Shown here: piece after piece, positions 10,349 to 21,427 of the stretch
Position numbering within the stretch: position 1 is the first letter of the stretch
How the letters are laid out: each line of letters begins with the position of its first letter
Assembly (NCBI GenBank): GCA_033977485.1
Contig: CM066998.1
Span: 60,106,274 to 60,170,273 of the forward strand
Length of the DNA: 64,000 nucleotides
Reading direction: 5' to 3'
DNA from: Hydrangea macrophylla
Lineage: Eukaryota > Streptophyta > Magnoliopsida > Cornales > Hydrangeaceae
Notes under the pieces: generated by a model
Databases searched by the model: none
Told to the model about the DNA's origin: nothing
The model's input: the letters and a program-made list of their open reading frames with translations, nothing else
Translations under genes and position numbers: made by a program

Positions 10349-10963
10349 TGGTGACCCAAACGCTTGACTATAACTCCCTTTTATTTTAATTGAAATATAT
10401 AGTCCAATCTCCCTCGATCTACTCCTTAAAACAATCCAATATTCAAGTATTAGCATAAATAAATATTAGTACTATATAATTATGTCATCACCAAATAAAA
10501 GTATATACATACACATTTGCTTATAAGAACAACTGCAGTGGAGGGAGAATGTAGGGTAACTTAGCTTAAATTCGATACAAAAACGTTGCAATGGTGTAGC
10601 TTAAACCATAACTACTTAGGTATATAGTAGCCAAACTTAAGTTTACCATTTCACTAAATTAACTACTATACAAGCCAGTTGGCCCTCTCACAACTGGCCA
10701 TCACTTTGCCGGCCGGCTTTGTGAATGCCAGCCCCTCAGCTGGCCTTTTGTTTGCCGGCTTAGTGCCGGACCATTCGTAATCCATAACGGCTTTTTTTCT
10801 TCTAGTCGTTGGAGTAACGTTAAAAAAAATCATGATTGCTATGTTCATCCAGTATATATACTACTGGTATGCCAAAAAAAATAAATAATAATAAAACAGC
10901 TATTTACATATCAAAATAAAAAGTCCATCCATTTTGTATTTACCAAACATATAGTTCACAAAC

Positions 10964-12003
10964 ATGTTCGGACGCAGTCGCCAGTTGAACATGCGATCGT
11001 TTGAGGATGAAATATTATGTCATACATATGTGCGGGTGAGCACAAATCCAGTAGTCAGCAATAATCAACCTGGAGCAAAGTTTTGACAGACTATCGAGAA
11101 CGAGTACAATGCTCAGGCCGGAATTGAAATTAAACAGAATGGTGGAAGTCTGCAATCACGTTTCTCTACGATTTCACAACCTGTGATGTTATATGCCTCA
11201 AAGGTTGCACATGCATATCAAACACCCAATGGCAGTGGAACAAATGAACTTGATTGGGTAAGATGTCTATTGTTTGTTTAACCCACAATTTTAGTTATTT
11301 CATACAAACGTTTATTTGTTATTAGCAACGCATTTGTGATGGTGAAATTTAACATTTGCAGATTAATCAGGCTCGTCAAGAATACCAACAACATGCTAAT
11401 AAACCTTTGCATTCGATAATTGTTGCACAATATTGAAGGATCTGCCAAAATTTGTTCCAACTACTACTAGGATCAACAAGCAAAGATACACATCAGATGC
11501 CAATGAAACATCCTTGCCAACAACTCCAACGGATCCGTTTGGCAACATCAACCTAAGCGATGATTCTCCTATTGACTTTGAATCACCATCCGATAGACCA
11601 CCTGGGCGGAAAGGAGAAAAACAATGCCAAAAAATAAAGTATAGGGCTAATAGTGTTGCTGCCAACACTACGGTTGTGGAAAGTGTTGAAAAATATACTG
11701 AGCAGTATTCTGAGAGTGTTGAAATAAATCTTCACTCATGAAAATGTTTCGAGTCATAGATGGAGCAGCTATTTGAAATTGAGACAAGATGAGATAGAAC
11801 TAAATGCCAGAAAAGACGAGGAGATGAGGAAAATATGAGAACGCGAGATGGAAATTAAGCTACGAAAAGAGGACTAAATAATAATGGGTACTGATACCTG
11901 CAATATGTCTCCGAGTCAACTACAATTTTTCAATATGAGATTTAAAGAGATAATAGAACGGCGATGTCAACACCACAACGCAAGCGAATCTTCACGATTT
12001 TAA
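10964..12003 (+). pseudogene. Harbinger ORF1 (SANT/Myb-like, NAM-associated protein), broken
   Basis: This is the DNA-binding partner of Pong-type transposases, which acts with the transposase in nuclear import and end recognition. Readable pieces include FEDEILCHTYVRVSTNPVV, NNQPGAK, NGGSLQSRFSTIS and KVAHAYQTPNGSGTNELDW in exon one. After an intron of roughly 11260-11361, a second exon carries LKDLPKF and RPPGRKGEKQCQK, the signature of the NAM-associated C-terminal domain, and a tail around MSPSQLQFFNMRFKEII. At least one internal stop (near 11085), a frameshift near 11420 and several stops after 11740 show that it is dead. Start chosen at the first ATG before the conserved region. Confidence 0.75.
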
Positions 12004-12126
12004 TTAGTGAATTTATTGGAAAAACAAACTTGTACTTCTACTTTGATTGAATTCAATAAAATAAACGATAGAACTTGTTCCAGAATCATGGATTTTGTTC
12101 AGCGTGCATTGCCCAAATATGTTCCA

Positions 12127-14849
12127 CTAGATCAACACACGTAACTGTTTGCATTTCTGCTTGTCTCTCATTTGATTGTTGCGGGCCAAGTATTCATAAA
12201 ATACTCTTGATTCGTCACTTCCAACTATTTTTGGTAAATGTTCACTGATATCATATTCAGCACACCAGGTGCAGTCACGACGTTCATCCTCGATGATCCT
12301 GTTGTGTAACACTATGCATGCTTTCATTATGATAGCAAGTGCGTCTTTGTTCCAAAGCTTTGCTGGCTGATGTACAAAAGCAAAATGAGCCTGAAGAATA
12401 CCAAATGCTCGTTCAACGTCTTTCCTTGCAGCCTCCTGATACTGACAAAACACTTGTTTTTGTGTTGTTTTACAATTGTCAGTTTTTACAATTGTAGCAT
12501 ATTGTGGGTAGATATTGTCAGAAAGATAGTACCCCATATCATAAGTATTTCCGTTAATTGTGAATTCAACGGGTGGTGAACGACCATGTAACATATCTTC
12601 AAAAACATTTAAACATGCTAGCACGTTCAAATCGTTACTATTGCCCAACATTCCAAAGAAAGATCTCCATATCCATGTGTTGTACAATGCAACGGCTTCG
12701 AGTATCAACGTGGGAACATGTTTGTGGCCTATGTACTGACCATACCAAGCAGTAGGACAATTTTCCATACCCCATGCATGCAATCGATGCTTCAAAGCAT
12801 CCCTAGAAAACAACGTTCAGTGCTATCTGCAATAAACCGAGCGACATCTGTTGTTATGGGTGATCTTGCAAATACTGCAACAATAGAAAAATAATTTTTT
12901 TTTTTACAGTTAGAAGGATAGTGGACTCACCTATACAAAGGTGTTCCCCCATATGTCTGCTGTTGCACCGTACGCCAAGCAACACAGAGCGGCAACCACT
13001 TTCTGATGAGAACTTAATCCCACCTTATTTATAGCGTCGGTACTTTGAACAAAATACTCATTGTACTCAGTGACAGCACCAATAATTCTTTAGAATAGGG
13101 ACTTGCGCATTCTGAACTGATGACAAAATTGGAAATCTGTCTAGGTCGGTGTTGGATTTGTGCCTGCCCTCAAACCATTACTTTATGTATGACACATTTA
13201 CATATATTATAATATATGGATATCAGCTTTACTATGTATGTTTCTTTCATGAGATGATTGTTAATCCTTAAGTATCATAGTAAGTAATTCGTATATGTGT
13301 GAGATGCATACATGTGAGATATGAATTACTATTCATTGATACTTAGAGTTTGTCACAGTGGATGATGAGACTGGATATCTCATCAGGTTTACACTGTAGC
13401 ATGATTAACCACCATTGGATGGAGTGATGAATCTCAATCACTAAAGTATGACTATTAGTTAATATGCTAGTGCTTATAGTGCATTGACGAACCTGAGCTT
13501 TCCTATTGATACTTAAGGCTGTCAACAGTCGATAGGAACTCATAACTTGTATAAGGTATGTGTTCTCAATCTTGAGACGATTATGAACACAGACTGTGGA
13601 TATGGCTGCTTTTACTTACCAATCAGTGAGGTCTATAAAAGATCAACACCTGGGTATCTTGGGTATGTCATATTCATAGGGTTGTAAACATATAGTGTCA
13701 AGATAGAATTTACCCTCTGATGAAGAGTAAGCATTCTCTTGAGAATGTCACCGAGTTGATTACTGATAACTGCAGTCTTGTTGATAAATAATTATCAACG
13801 TGTTTGGTAGTCATGAGAAGTACATGGGACTCAAGGAATACAAGAAGTAATCATGATTCAAGTTGACAGTAATAGTTTATCCGACTACTTGAATATGATT
13901 ACGGATGCTAAAGGTAGAGGAACATTAGTACGCCATACAAGTCTAGTTATCGCTTCGGATATGTTCTTTTGTGTTGGAGTTCAGATATCGTTTTATAGTG
14001 GAGTAAACGTTAACTGATCAGTTAGTTGATTTGTTGATCAAAGAGTTTGGTCATGGGGATTAACAACTGGTCTAAGTCAATAATAAAGAGCCTAGAAGGT
14101 CCCACTCTTAGCTCCACTAGGATGCTTGGAAAGGCACAAGAGGATCTTGTCAAGATAGGTTCGATCGATCGAAAGAGTTTCGATCGATTGAAGTCAAGAC
14201 AGGTTCGATCGATTAAAAGTGTTTAAATTGATCGAACCCAAATCCACTTTGATCGATTGAAGGTAAAGTCAATTATGGGAATTTATAAATAGGGTAGCTG
14301 CGTCCAGAAATCCGAGTTCATCGTTTTTAACATCCTAAGCTGCAGAAACTGTTTTAGGGTTCCCAAACCTTCTCTATGCTCACTATTAGGGTTCCCACCA
14401 ATTCTAGTCTCTCCGGAAGCATCCATATGAGTCATAAGAGTGAAAACCATCTAGTGGAGGCTGCTATAAGTTAAAGATTTCAGAATTGGGACTAAAAGGT
14501 ATAATTCTTGTCCCCTCTCTAGTACACATCTATAAAGTTAACGAGTAGTAGATCCGAGCTACCAGTTAGTTTTAAAACTATATTTTCCGCTGTGCATGAT
14601 TTAAAGTTTTTCGAAACCTAAATCATACAGTCGATTCCTCTACAATTTAATCTTTCCATAGCCTCAAGTGACCTTGAAACCGTTGTCGGTTTATGAATCT
14701 CCGAGTTCTAAGCACTGCATCGTCGCGAATTATATTGATTGGGCTAGCCATTTGTTTTGTTCCATAAAAATAAGAGCTTCTTCATCATCATCATTAGCAA
14801 AAGTTGCTTGGTATTGAGTAATAATAAACTCTTCCAGATTGCGATCCAT
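12127..14849 (-). pseudogene. Harbinger transposase (Pong-type DDE nuclease), broken and split
   Basis: The N terminus starts at 14849 (MDRNLEEFIITQYQ) and runs through RTRRFINRQRFQGHLRLW to about 14635. It resumes at 13145 with FCHQFRMRKSLF, LSSHQKVVAALCCLAYGATAD, then after a probable intron (about 12930-12880) the catalytic part: GHKHVPTLILEAVALYNTWIW and SNDLNVL, then the ERAFGILQAHFAFV block, ending at 12127. The gap is exactly the solo LTR 13150-14629. Decay signs: stops near 14735, 14648 and 13095, a frameshift near 12775 that puts the first catalytic Asp (SIDCMH) out of frame, and Asn in place of the usual Asp in the YNTWIW motif. Confidence 0.85.
13150..14629 (+). mobile_element. Solo LTR (1,480 bp) inside the Harbinger transposase
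   Basis: It starts TGTTGGATTTGTG and ends ATCATACA. The flanks GTCGG (13145-13149) and GTCGA (14630-14634) agree at 4 of 5, fitting a 5-bp integrase duplication, and cutting it out rejoins the transposase coding region. A TATA-like TTATAAATAGGG (about 14283-14294) marks a U3/R boundary, and the 3' end (TTTCCGCTGTGCATGAT...) resembles Copia LTR ends. A cluster of TCGATCGATTGA-like palindromes lies just upstream of the TATA box (14158-14262). The internal region is gone, as after LTR-LTR recombination. Copia origin is inference. Confidence 0.75.
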
Positions 14850-14942
14850 ATATGAAAAGTTGAAGTTTATAATTTTTGGACAGACAAAATATGAATGATT
14901 GGAAATAGTATAGTACGTAAAGTATATGTAGCCAAATACTTT

Positions 14943-15235
14943 TTGCTGCAACATATATATTTATAGCCGTTGTGATATAATTCCAACTATTGAATTTATA
15001 TCCTAGTGGAATAAAAATATGTGTATTATATATCCTATTGTAACTTTGGCTGCAACGGATATATTTGTAGCCGTTGTGATATAATTCCAACCATTGGTTT
15101 TATATCCATTATATACATAATTTAGGAATACAAATATGTATTATATATCATGTTGTAACTTTTGCTGCAATGATTATAATTGTAGCAGTTGTAAATATAG
15201 TCGTTGTGATCTTGGACAACGGTTAGAATTGTAGT
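14943..15235. repeat. Tandem repeat, about 2.7 copies of 105-115 bp
   Basis: Units begin GCTGCAA at about 14943, 15048 and 15163 and share TAGCCGTTGTGATATAATTCCAAC and TATTATATATC words with about 80-90% similarity by eye in the first two copies. The array lies just upstream of the transposase start codon and could be part of its promoter region. Confidence 0.7.
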
Positions 15236-15315
15236 CTTTACACTTAATCTGGATGTCTATATATTGATGCATAACCATTTTAATTATTTCATACAATACA
15301 ACTACCTATCATTAA

Positions 15316-15714
15316 ATGAATTCATTAAATAGCCTTATTGATGCCAAATGGAAAGAAATAATTTCTATGTATGACCGTGGTAATATTCTATTATCTCCAC
15401 ATGTTTATGAAACAAAAGTTCTTTGGGAGCATCAACAACGTCGATGGATTGCCAACAACGAACAAAGTTCAGCAAAGCTTGGTATTAAAATAGACACAAA
15501 GTTGTGTGAATTTTGGAGGAATGTACCAAACGAGCTGTTTTCAACATTATTGGCGAATCTATCGTTTGATCCACTTCAACAATATTTATCATCCTTATTA
15601 TATGGAGTTGCAGAAAAGAAAATCAAGTCGACATGCGGACAAGGAGGTACTTCTAAACAAAGTCGTGTAGTTATACCTAAGGAAAAAAATGATGTTGATT
15701 CTAACTTTTGTTGA
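15316..15714 (+). CDS. Unrecognised 132-residue ORF inside the Harbinger element
   Basis: An open frame from ATG to TGA encodes a hydrophilic protein with DAKWKEIISMYDRGNILLSP, a Trp-rich middle (LWEHQQRRW, CEFWRNV) and a Lys/Ser/Gly-rich tail. I do not recognise a family. It lies between the transposase start and the PMD-like gene, on the opposite strand to both. It may be a surviving fragment of captured host DNA or chance; its codon use is not obviously random, but no homologue can be claimed. No TATA or splice evidence was found. Confidence 0.3.
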   Translation: MNSLNSLIDAKWKEIISMYDRGNILLSPHVYETKVLWEHQQRRWIANNEQSSAKLGIKIDTKLCEFWRNVPNELFSTLLANLSFDPLQQYLSSLLYGVAEKKIKSTCGQGGTSKQSRVVIPKEKNDVDSNFC

Positions 15715-15936
15715 AACTATTATTTGTCAAATTATTCCAGTCCAGTTGAATAAAATTCTTCAAATAAAGTATTGAATTCTTGAAACTTCATATGAGTATT
15801 CATTAATTCAAATATTCATTTCACAACATAAACATACGCAAACTACATACATTAATTCAAATTTTCAATACAACCTAAACATACTCAGAGAACATACATT
15901 AGAATAACAAACTAGTCACAATATGTATTTCGCAGA

Positions 15937-17916
15937 TTATTGAAAAAAATCATCATCACATCTCTGTTGGAAGTGTTGATCATTCGTCGGGTCCCCAAGG
16001 ACCACTGTTGGAAAGGTGGGTCGGTAACAATTTGAGGTGGAAGGGCTGCCTGACTTTTCCAGCCTTGCAATATGTGCATCCTTATCAGCTAACATATCTT
16101 CTTGGATACGAGTCTTATATAAAAGTCTTTCATGCAGAGCACGTGCATAATCGCATGCATCTATATACAAGTCCCTCCACTGCTCGACTGATTGTGTATC
16201 AATTGCAAGACAAAACAAGGGAGGTGGATTTTCAAGACCCACCTCAATGACATTACCACCAGGTGCGACAATCTGAGCCATCCAATCAAACCCACCATAT
16301 CTCTGAGATGATGACTCAGAAGTTGACTGTGTCACATAAACTCTAGGACTACATATTGCAGTAGGTGGTGTGGGTAATCAAATGTGTGGAGGACAAATAG
16401 AGGCATAACCTATCCCATTTGTATATTTTAGTGGAGGTACAATAGCGCCACATGAAACCTTGCTCCAATACGCATCGTAATTCGCTTGACTAGCAGAAGT
16501 GACATATGCTGAAGCAGATGGCCAACCAGATGCTTGAAGTTGTTCAAAATCTAACTTGTTTATCAATTTCATTGGTGTTGGTGGATGCCGTGGAATGGAA
16601 ACTGTGCCTGTCAACTGTCAGTAACAACGATCACCTAAATACCATACGCTCCCAAGAGCCATATCCCACAAAACAACCATTTGAAAGGATATAGCATATG
16701 CATGTTGTAATAGTTGTATTACTAGTTGAGTATTAAAATTAGAGTTCATGAAAGGCCTCCAACATATCGCTTCAGAGGATCGCATGTCCAACTATTGCTA
16801 ATGGGAAGCAAATTTGAATCTCACGCTACCGCTCGATGTCGTTGCACGTTCCACACGAGCCCATTTATGTATCCTCGGCCATAGGTCAATGTTCGGTTCG
16901 CGCAGTACTGGCATAGAGGTGTGAGTATACTCATACAAGAAATGCTACAAAATATTTATATACAATTAATTAGAATACATACGTTTAATATTATTTAAAT
17001 CAAATTTAGAAATTTGAAAAGTTTAGAAAAGTCTTCCTCAATGAATTGCCAAAAACAATCCATGCTCTTCAATTTACATCTACAACACATGTCAAGTGCG
17101 AAATAAATTCCTGCCAATATGGGAGAACCCTAATCATAATATCGATTGCAGTGACATCCTCCACCAACGCTAACCATCCAACGAGAATCGTAGAATTCGA
17201 ATTTGGAAAGAAAACACTACCGATTGTGAATAACCAAACACTCTAACAAGTGGTCAACGTCAACCGTTGCGTTTTGCTCAAGAAATGCAATGACCCCTTA
17301 AATATATTGTATTACATCTTTTGTTTTCATACCACCAGCTTTGTACGTATTAAAAGTCATCCCAGGAAACATGCATCCAATAGTGGCCTTCGGAGTGTCT
17401 ATGTATGCAATATCACTATAATCAAGCAACGGAAGTCCAACGCCAATTGAAATGCCTACAATTTGAACCATGTTTATTTAAGAACACTATCATCATATCA
17501 AAATTTACAAATTATTCACAAACACATTAAATACGTACCGGTCATAAAAGTGAAGTCATATAGACTTAAGCCTAATTCGAGAAAATGTAGGTGAAATGTG
17601 TGGGTGGGACAAATAATTCCACAATTCTTTGATCTGAATTTGGCATTTTCACCGAAATTAACCGAGACCATCCGGCATAGTCTATGATCTCTCTTATTTT
17701 AGGCCAACGACAAAGTCGGGAATACAACACTTGTGGACTCCTCCAATTCCCTCGCATTCTGAACATTACACCTTTCTCACTATAAGTCATTTTACCATCG
17801 GACGCGTGTTCGACATCATCGATAACGCTCGAATATTCTTCATTTTGCACTTCATCAGGTGCAGTGGTGCTAGTAGATTGACGCCTAACACTCTTTTTTC
17901 CAAAAAAATGGATCAT
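15937..17916 (-). pseudogene. Plant mobile domain (PMD, MAIN/MAIL-like) gene, broken
   Basis: Read on the minus strand, the pieces follow the order of PMD proteins: WPKIREIIDYAGWSRLIS (17700-17640), then HTFHLHFLELGLSLYDFTF (about 17600-17540) ending in the family's fold-defining TG, an intron with GT-AG ends (about 17537-17465), GISIGVGLPLLDY, a GSPILAGIYFALD block (about 17130), the SVWYLGDRCY and GTVSIPRHPPTPMKL motifs (16640-16560), and a C-terminal coiled region (16335-15937). At least one frameshift (near 17610) and stops near 17300, 17225, 17125 and 16620 kill it. PMD proteins include the Arabidopsis MAIN and MAIL1 factors and many transposon-borne copies. Here it appears to be cargo of the Harbinger element. 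Family assignment is from motif recognition. Confidence 0.6.
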
Positions 17917-18516
17917 GCTTGTGAATCTATAAATTATAGAGTGGAGAACAAGTAATAAATAAATAAATTAAAAACTAACTATTTTTATGGGAGAGAACAA
18001 GTTAAAAAAAAAAATACCAAATACAACTTTTATAGCATTCCAAAATTAGCTGTTGGATTCCATAAAAAAAAAAAGCCATTGTAAACTAACTGTTACAATA
18101 AAGTTTCAAATAGTTACTGGCCCACATAGGGCCGAATTTGCCTGGCTTTGTGATTGCAGGCCCACTCCAGCTGGCTATGTGTTGGCAGACCCACACACGA
18201 TCATTTCTCCCTTGTCTGGCTGCTACTTACACCACTGCAAAATCTTATCTTACTGTATAGCAACCTAGCCTAAGTTTACACTAAAGAAAAAAAAAAACCT
18301 CCATTGAAATTTCTCTAAGAATACCACCATTGTCCAACTGGGTTGCTGATATGCGGTTGGTTGACAGCTTTTCTATATGTACTCCCTACTATGTCTTGTA
18401 ATTGTTTTGAAATATTGATATCCAGTGCCATTTGCAAAAAATTATATAAACCCTACAAAATTCTATCTTACATATGTAAAATTAAATAATATTGTATAAA
18501 ATATACATAATAATCG

Positions 18517-18940
18517 TGTTGATTATGCTATTTGAATGAGCAAATATACAAATATCTTCTTGACTCTGAATGAACTTTGCTTGAAGATAGAGAAAAGATA
18601 GAGATATTTATCTAGGTGTCTTGTGGCTTATGGCTATTGTATAAGCTCTTGATATGTGATGGCAAACACAAGCTTGGATTTATAAGCTAGGCTGGGGACC
18701 CAAAACTATATGTTAGTTTGTATAACCAATTCTTTCTATCAAGGAGTTGGTTTTCTTTAGTATCCCATGATATGTTAGTAGGTAGTTTTAACCTTATCAT
18801 GGCTCATTCAAGTCACATTATTTTAAAGAGAAAATAATACATATATATATATAATAGAAATAAACTAGTATTATATGTGATTAATTAATGGGCCACAAAA
18901 AAGGGGCCACAAAAGTCTCTCTTAGGAGATGTGTTCCACA
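18517..18940 (-). repeat. 3' LTR of Copia A
   Basis: On the minus strand the LTR runs TGTGGAACAC...AATCAACA, preceded by a purine tract read as CCAAGTGGGAGAA (18954-18942), the typical polypurine primer of Tork/Angela-type Copia elements. A TATA-like CTTATAAATCC lies near 18680 on that strand. The inner end is firm; the outer end (18517) is the best TG/CA match and is less certain. Confidence 0.55.
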
Positions 18941-19079
18941 TTCTCCCACTTGGCCCTGTAATACTATAGTCATGGTAATTAAAATGTAACTACCCATATC
19001 ATCTACGCAACGGGAAACTCCCACTCAAATAAAGAATTCCATTATATGAATCATGACGGTTATACTCTTACATTGATTA

Positions 19080-21179
19080 TGTCATACCCGTTCCAAAATT
19101 TCATGGTTTTATCATGCACTTTTTAACTTTGGTAAATTATCAATGTTATTTGATAATTGTGGATGAGATTGACTGTGAGTCAATGGTAAGGTGTCAGTAA
19201 GGACACTTGAAATTGGTAAGCGAGATTGCATTGGCATGAGTAAATGGCATTTATGTGAGCTAAATGTTAGTTGAAATATCTGGTATTTTATGAATAGTAA
19301 ATTATACCTGTGTAGTATAATTTCTGGCAATTTTGTTATCACTGTAGAGCTTTTTGAACACTATAGTGAGAACGTGAGTGTCATGTTATATAAAACATAG
19401 GTTGTGTAGAGATTTCATAGAATTCAGTTTTTGGACGTAACTTTTGGACCCAAACAAGACTTAGTCAAAAACTTCTAAAATTGATAATTTTTACTCATAA
19501 GGGCATAAAATGGTCGTGTGCGACATTTCAGGAATTAATTAGAAGTTTGAGATACTCGCAGGGAGATAAACGTGATTTTCAAAAAGATTGTCTATAAATA
19601 AGGGAGGGTGAGAATTTTCATTAGTTATAACTTTACAAAATATCTAGAGAGAGGAGAGAGAAAGGAGATTTATTGCCATGAGCTTCACGACGTCGATCGA
19701 CGACCGTTTGTCTGTCAGATTTTCACCAGATTTAAGATTTGAACTCTTCGAGGTAAGACCTACGTTAGGGTACCTCTTAGGCCGCGTTTGGCTCACTTTT
19801 TTCAAAAATCAAATTTCTAGAATTTTAGGGAAAATCAAGTAAACCTTGTAGGATTCGCGTATAAGTTGAGATCTGACGTTTATTCAGGCCTCTAGTCGAT
19901 CCTTCAAAGTTTGAGAGAGATCGCGTGAGGTATGAATTCTAGATCTATGAAATATATGAGATTTACATGTTTTAAATACCGACTTTGATATTTTGGATCC
20001 AGGAAAAATTCATGCATTAATTAGGCCCGTTAATTATGCACATGAAATTATATGAAAAGCATGTATAACTATTTATTTGAGCATGCTATGTGTCTACTTG
20101 GGTCAAATGGGGGTTTGGTGTAATTTCATCTGGGGTGTAAGCTCCTCGAACCTTGAGGATTTGGTGATTTTGATTATAGTGGTGTCTGGTATGGAGGAAG
20201 GCCCAACCAGGACACGGTACCTGGTATGGAGGAAGGCCCAACCAGTGTAAGTGGTACGTGGGAGAGGTATGCCTGCCACAACATCGATTTTATTTACCAT
20301 ATGAATGCGTACCACTCACCCTAGAGACTATTTTTATGTATTTTGGATGTTTATATCATGAACTGTCATATAAGCATACATTTAGAATTGTGCACTCAGC
20401 ATATAGCTGAGCAATGAAGCTGTACTCCATTGCAGGTGAGAAGAAATGAGGAAAGAAGAAGCATGAGGAATGATGCCTGGGAATGCTTGTTTATACTTTT
20501 GTTTTATTCCAAACTTGTAATAAGGAATTGGGAAATTGTAATGTGTCGTAGTGGATCTTGGCATGATTTAGTGATCTTATAATATGTAATAGAACTCTTG
20601 TAAATTATGGTTTAATATGTTATAGTATGATTATGTTAATGTTGGTTTTGGTTTGGAGCAACCTGTCTTAAGTTGCTGCAGTTTTGGGCTTTTTTGCTAG
20701 GAATCAGTCAACTGATACCTGGTTCAGTCGACTGGACCACTGTGTTTCAAAAAAATCCCTTCAGTTTTTCAAAGGCTTCAGTCGACTGAAGGCTGATTTC
20801 AGTCGACTGGTTTTTGCACAAAAAGAGGACATTCTGCATGCATAGTGTCTAGTCGACCGGACAAGGGTCAGTCGATTGAGAAATTGAGACCACAATCGAG
20901 TGAGTCCCCGACACTATCGACTGGACAGGGCTGTTGAACTTTTCTTAGCTTCTGCTTTCAGCCTCCACTCGACCGGACCCTCGATCGGTCGACTGGACCT
21001 CTGTTTTCGAAAATGGATTCTTTTTGGAAGTGTTTTCAATATGCAAAATTTTTTATAACTCAAATTTTGCATGGATTTTACTTATGTTTTTTGCTGCTAT
21101 TTTACTTTAAAGGAACTGAATAAGCCTTGGTGGCGTGCCACATGTCCTATTCCTGCACGTAGTGGGATGGGTCGTGACA
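19080..21179 (+). repeat. 5' LTR of Gypsy B (2,100 bp) and primer site
   Basis: TGTCA...TGACA ends. The downstream primer site TAGTATCAGAGTT (about 21187-21199) is a decayed tRNA-Met site. The LTR contains a duplicated 25-bp word (GGTATGGAGGAAGGCCCAAC, at about 20190 and 20222) and an array of CAGTCGACTG-like palindromes (20705-20995). A GA-rich leader near 19645-19665 follows the likely start of transcription. Confidence 0.85.
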
Positions 21180-21427
21180 TTTATTAGTATCAGAGTTATA
21201 GGTAACAAAACTGGGAAATGTTCGATGTCGAGTGGAGTGTTAAGTGAATTTGGCACATCGTGTAGTTTGTATCCATACATAGTAGAAATGTTTGGTGCAT
21301 ATGTATGTTCTTGTACATACATGAATTGTTATTGTTGTACATGCATAGTGTTTATTCATTGAGACTTACAGGTGTTACAATCATGGGTGACTGAGAATTA
21401 TTGTCGCATACCTGACGTATAAATGAA

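Larger units (their letters stand above)
10527..18315. mobile_element. Decayed PIF/Harbinger (Pong-type) transposon, 7.8 kb with PMD-like cargo
   Basis: The left end GAACAACTGCAGTGGAGG and the right end, whose complement is GAGAAATTTCAATGGAGG, match at about two thirds of 18 positions, and TAA flanks both (10524-10526, 18316-18318). Both subterminal regions carry CAGCTGG- and GCCGG/GCCAG-rich DNA. Inside are the two Harbinger genes, ORF1 (plus) and transposase (minus), in convergent orientation. A solo LTR (13150-14629) was inserted later. A broken plant-mobile-domain gene and an unrecognised ORF fill the right half. Without the solo LTR the element is about 6.3 kb. Identification of the superfamily is firm from the proteins; the outer ends are moderately supported, and two adjacent elements remain possible. 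Confidence 0.7.

Noticed and set aside
14943..15235. CRISPR-like array
   Set aside because: Plant nuclear DNA; units are contiguous tandem copies without unique spacers.
20705..20995. Satellite or simple tandem repeat
   Set aside because: Spacing between palindromes is irregular and the spacers are unrelated, so it is not a tandem repeat.
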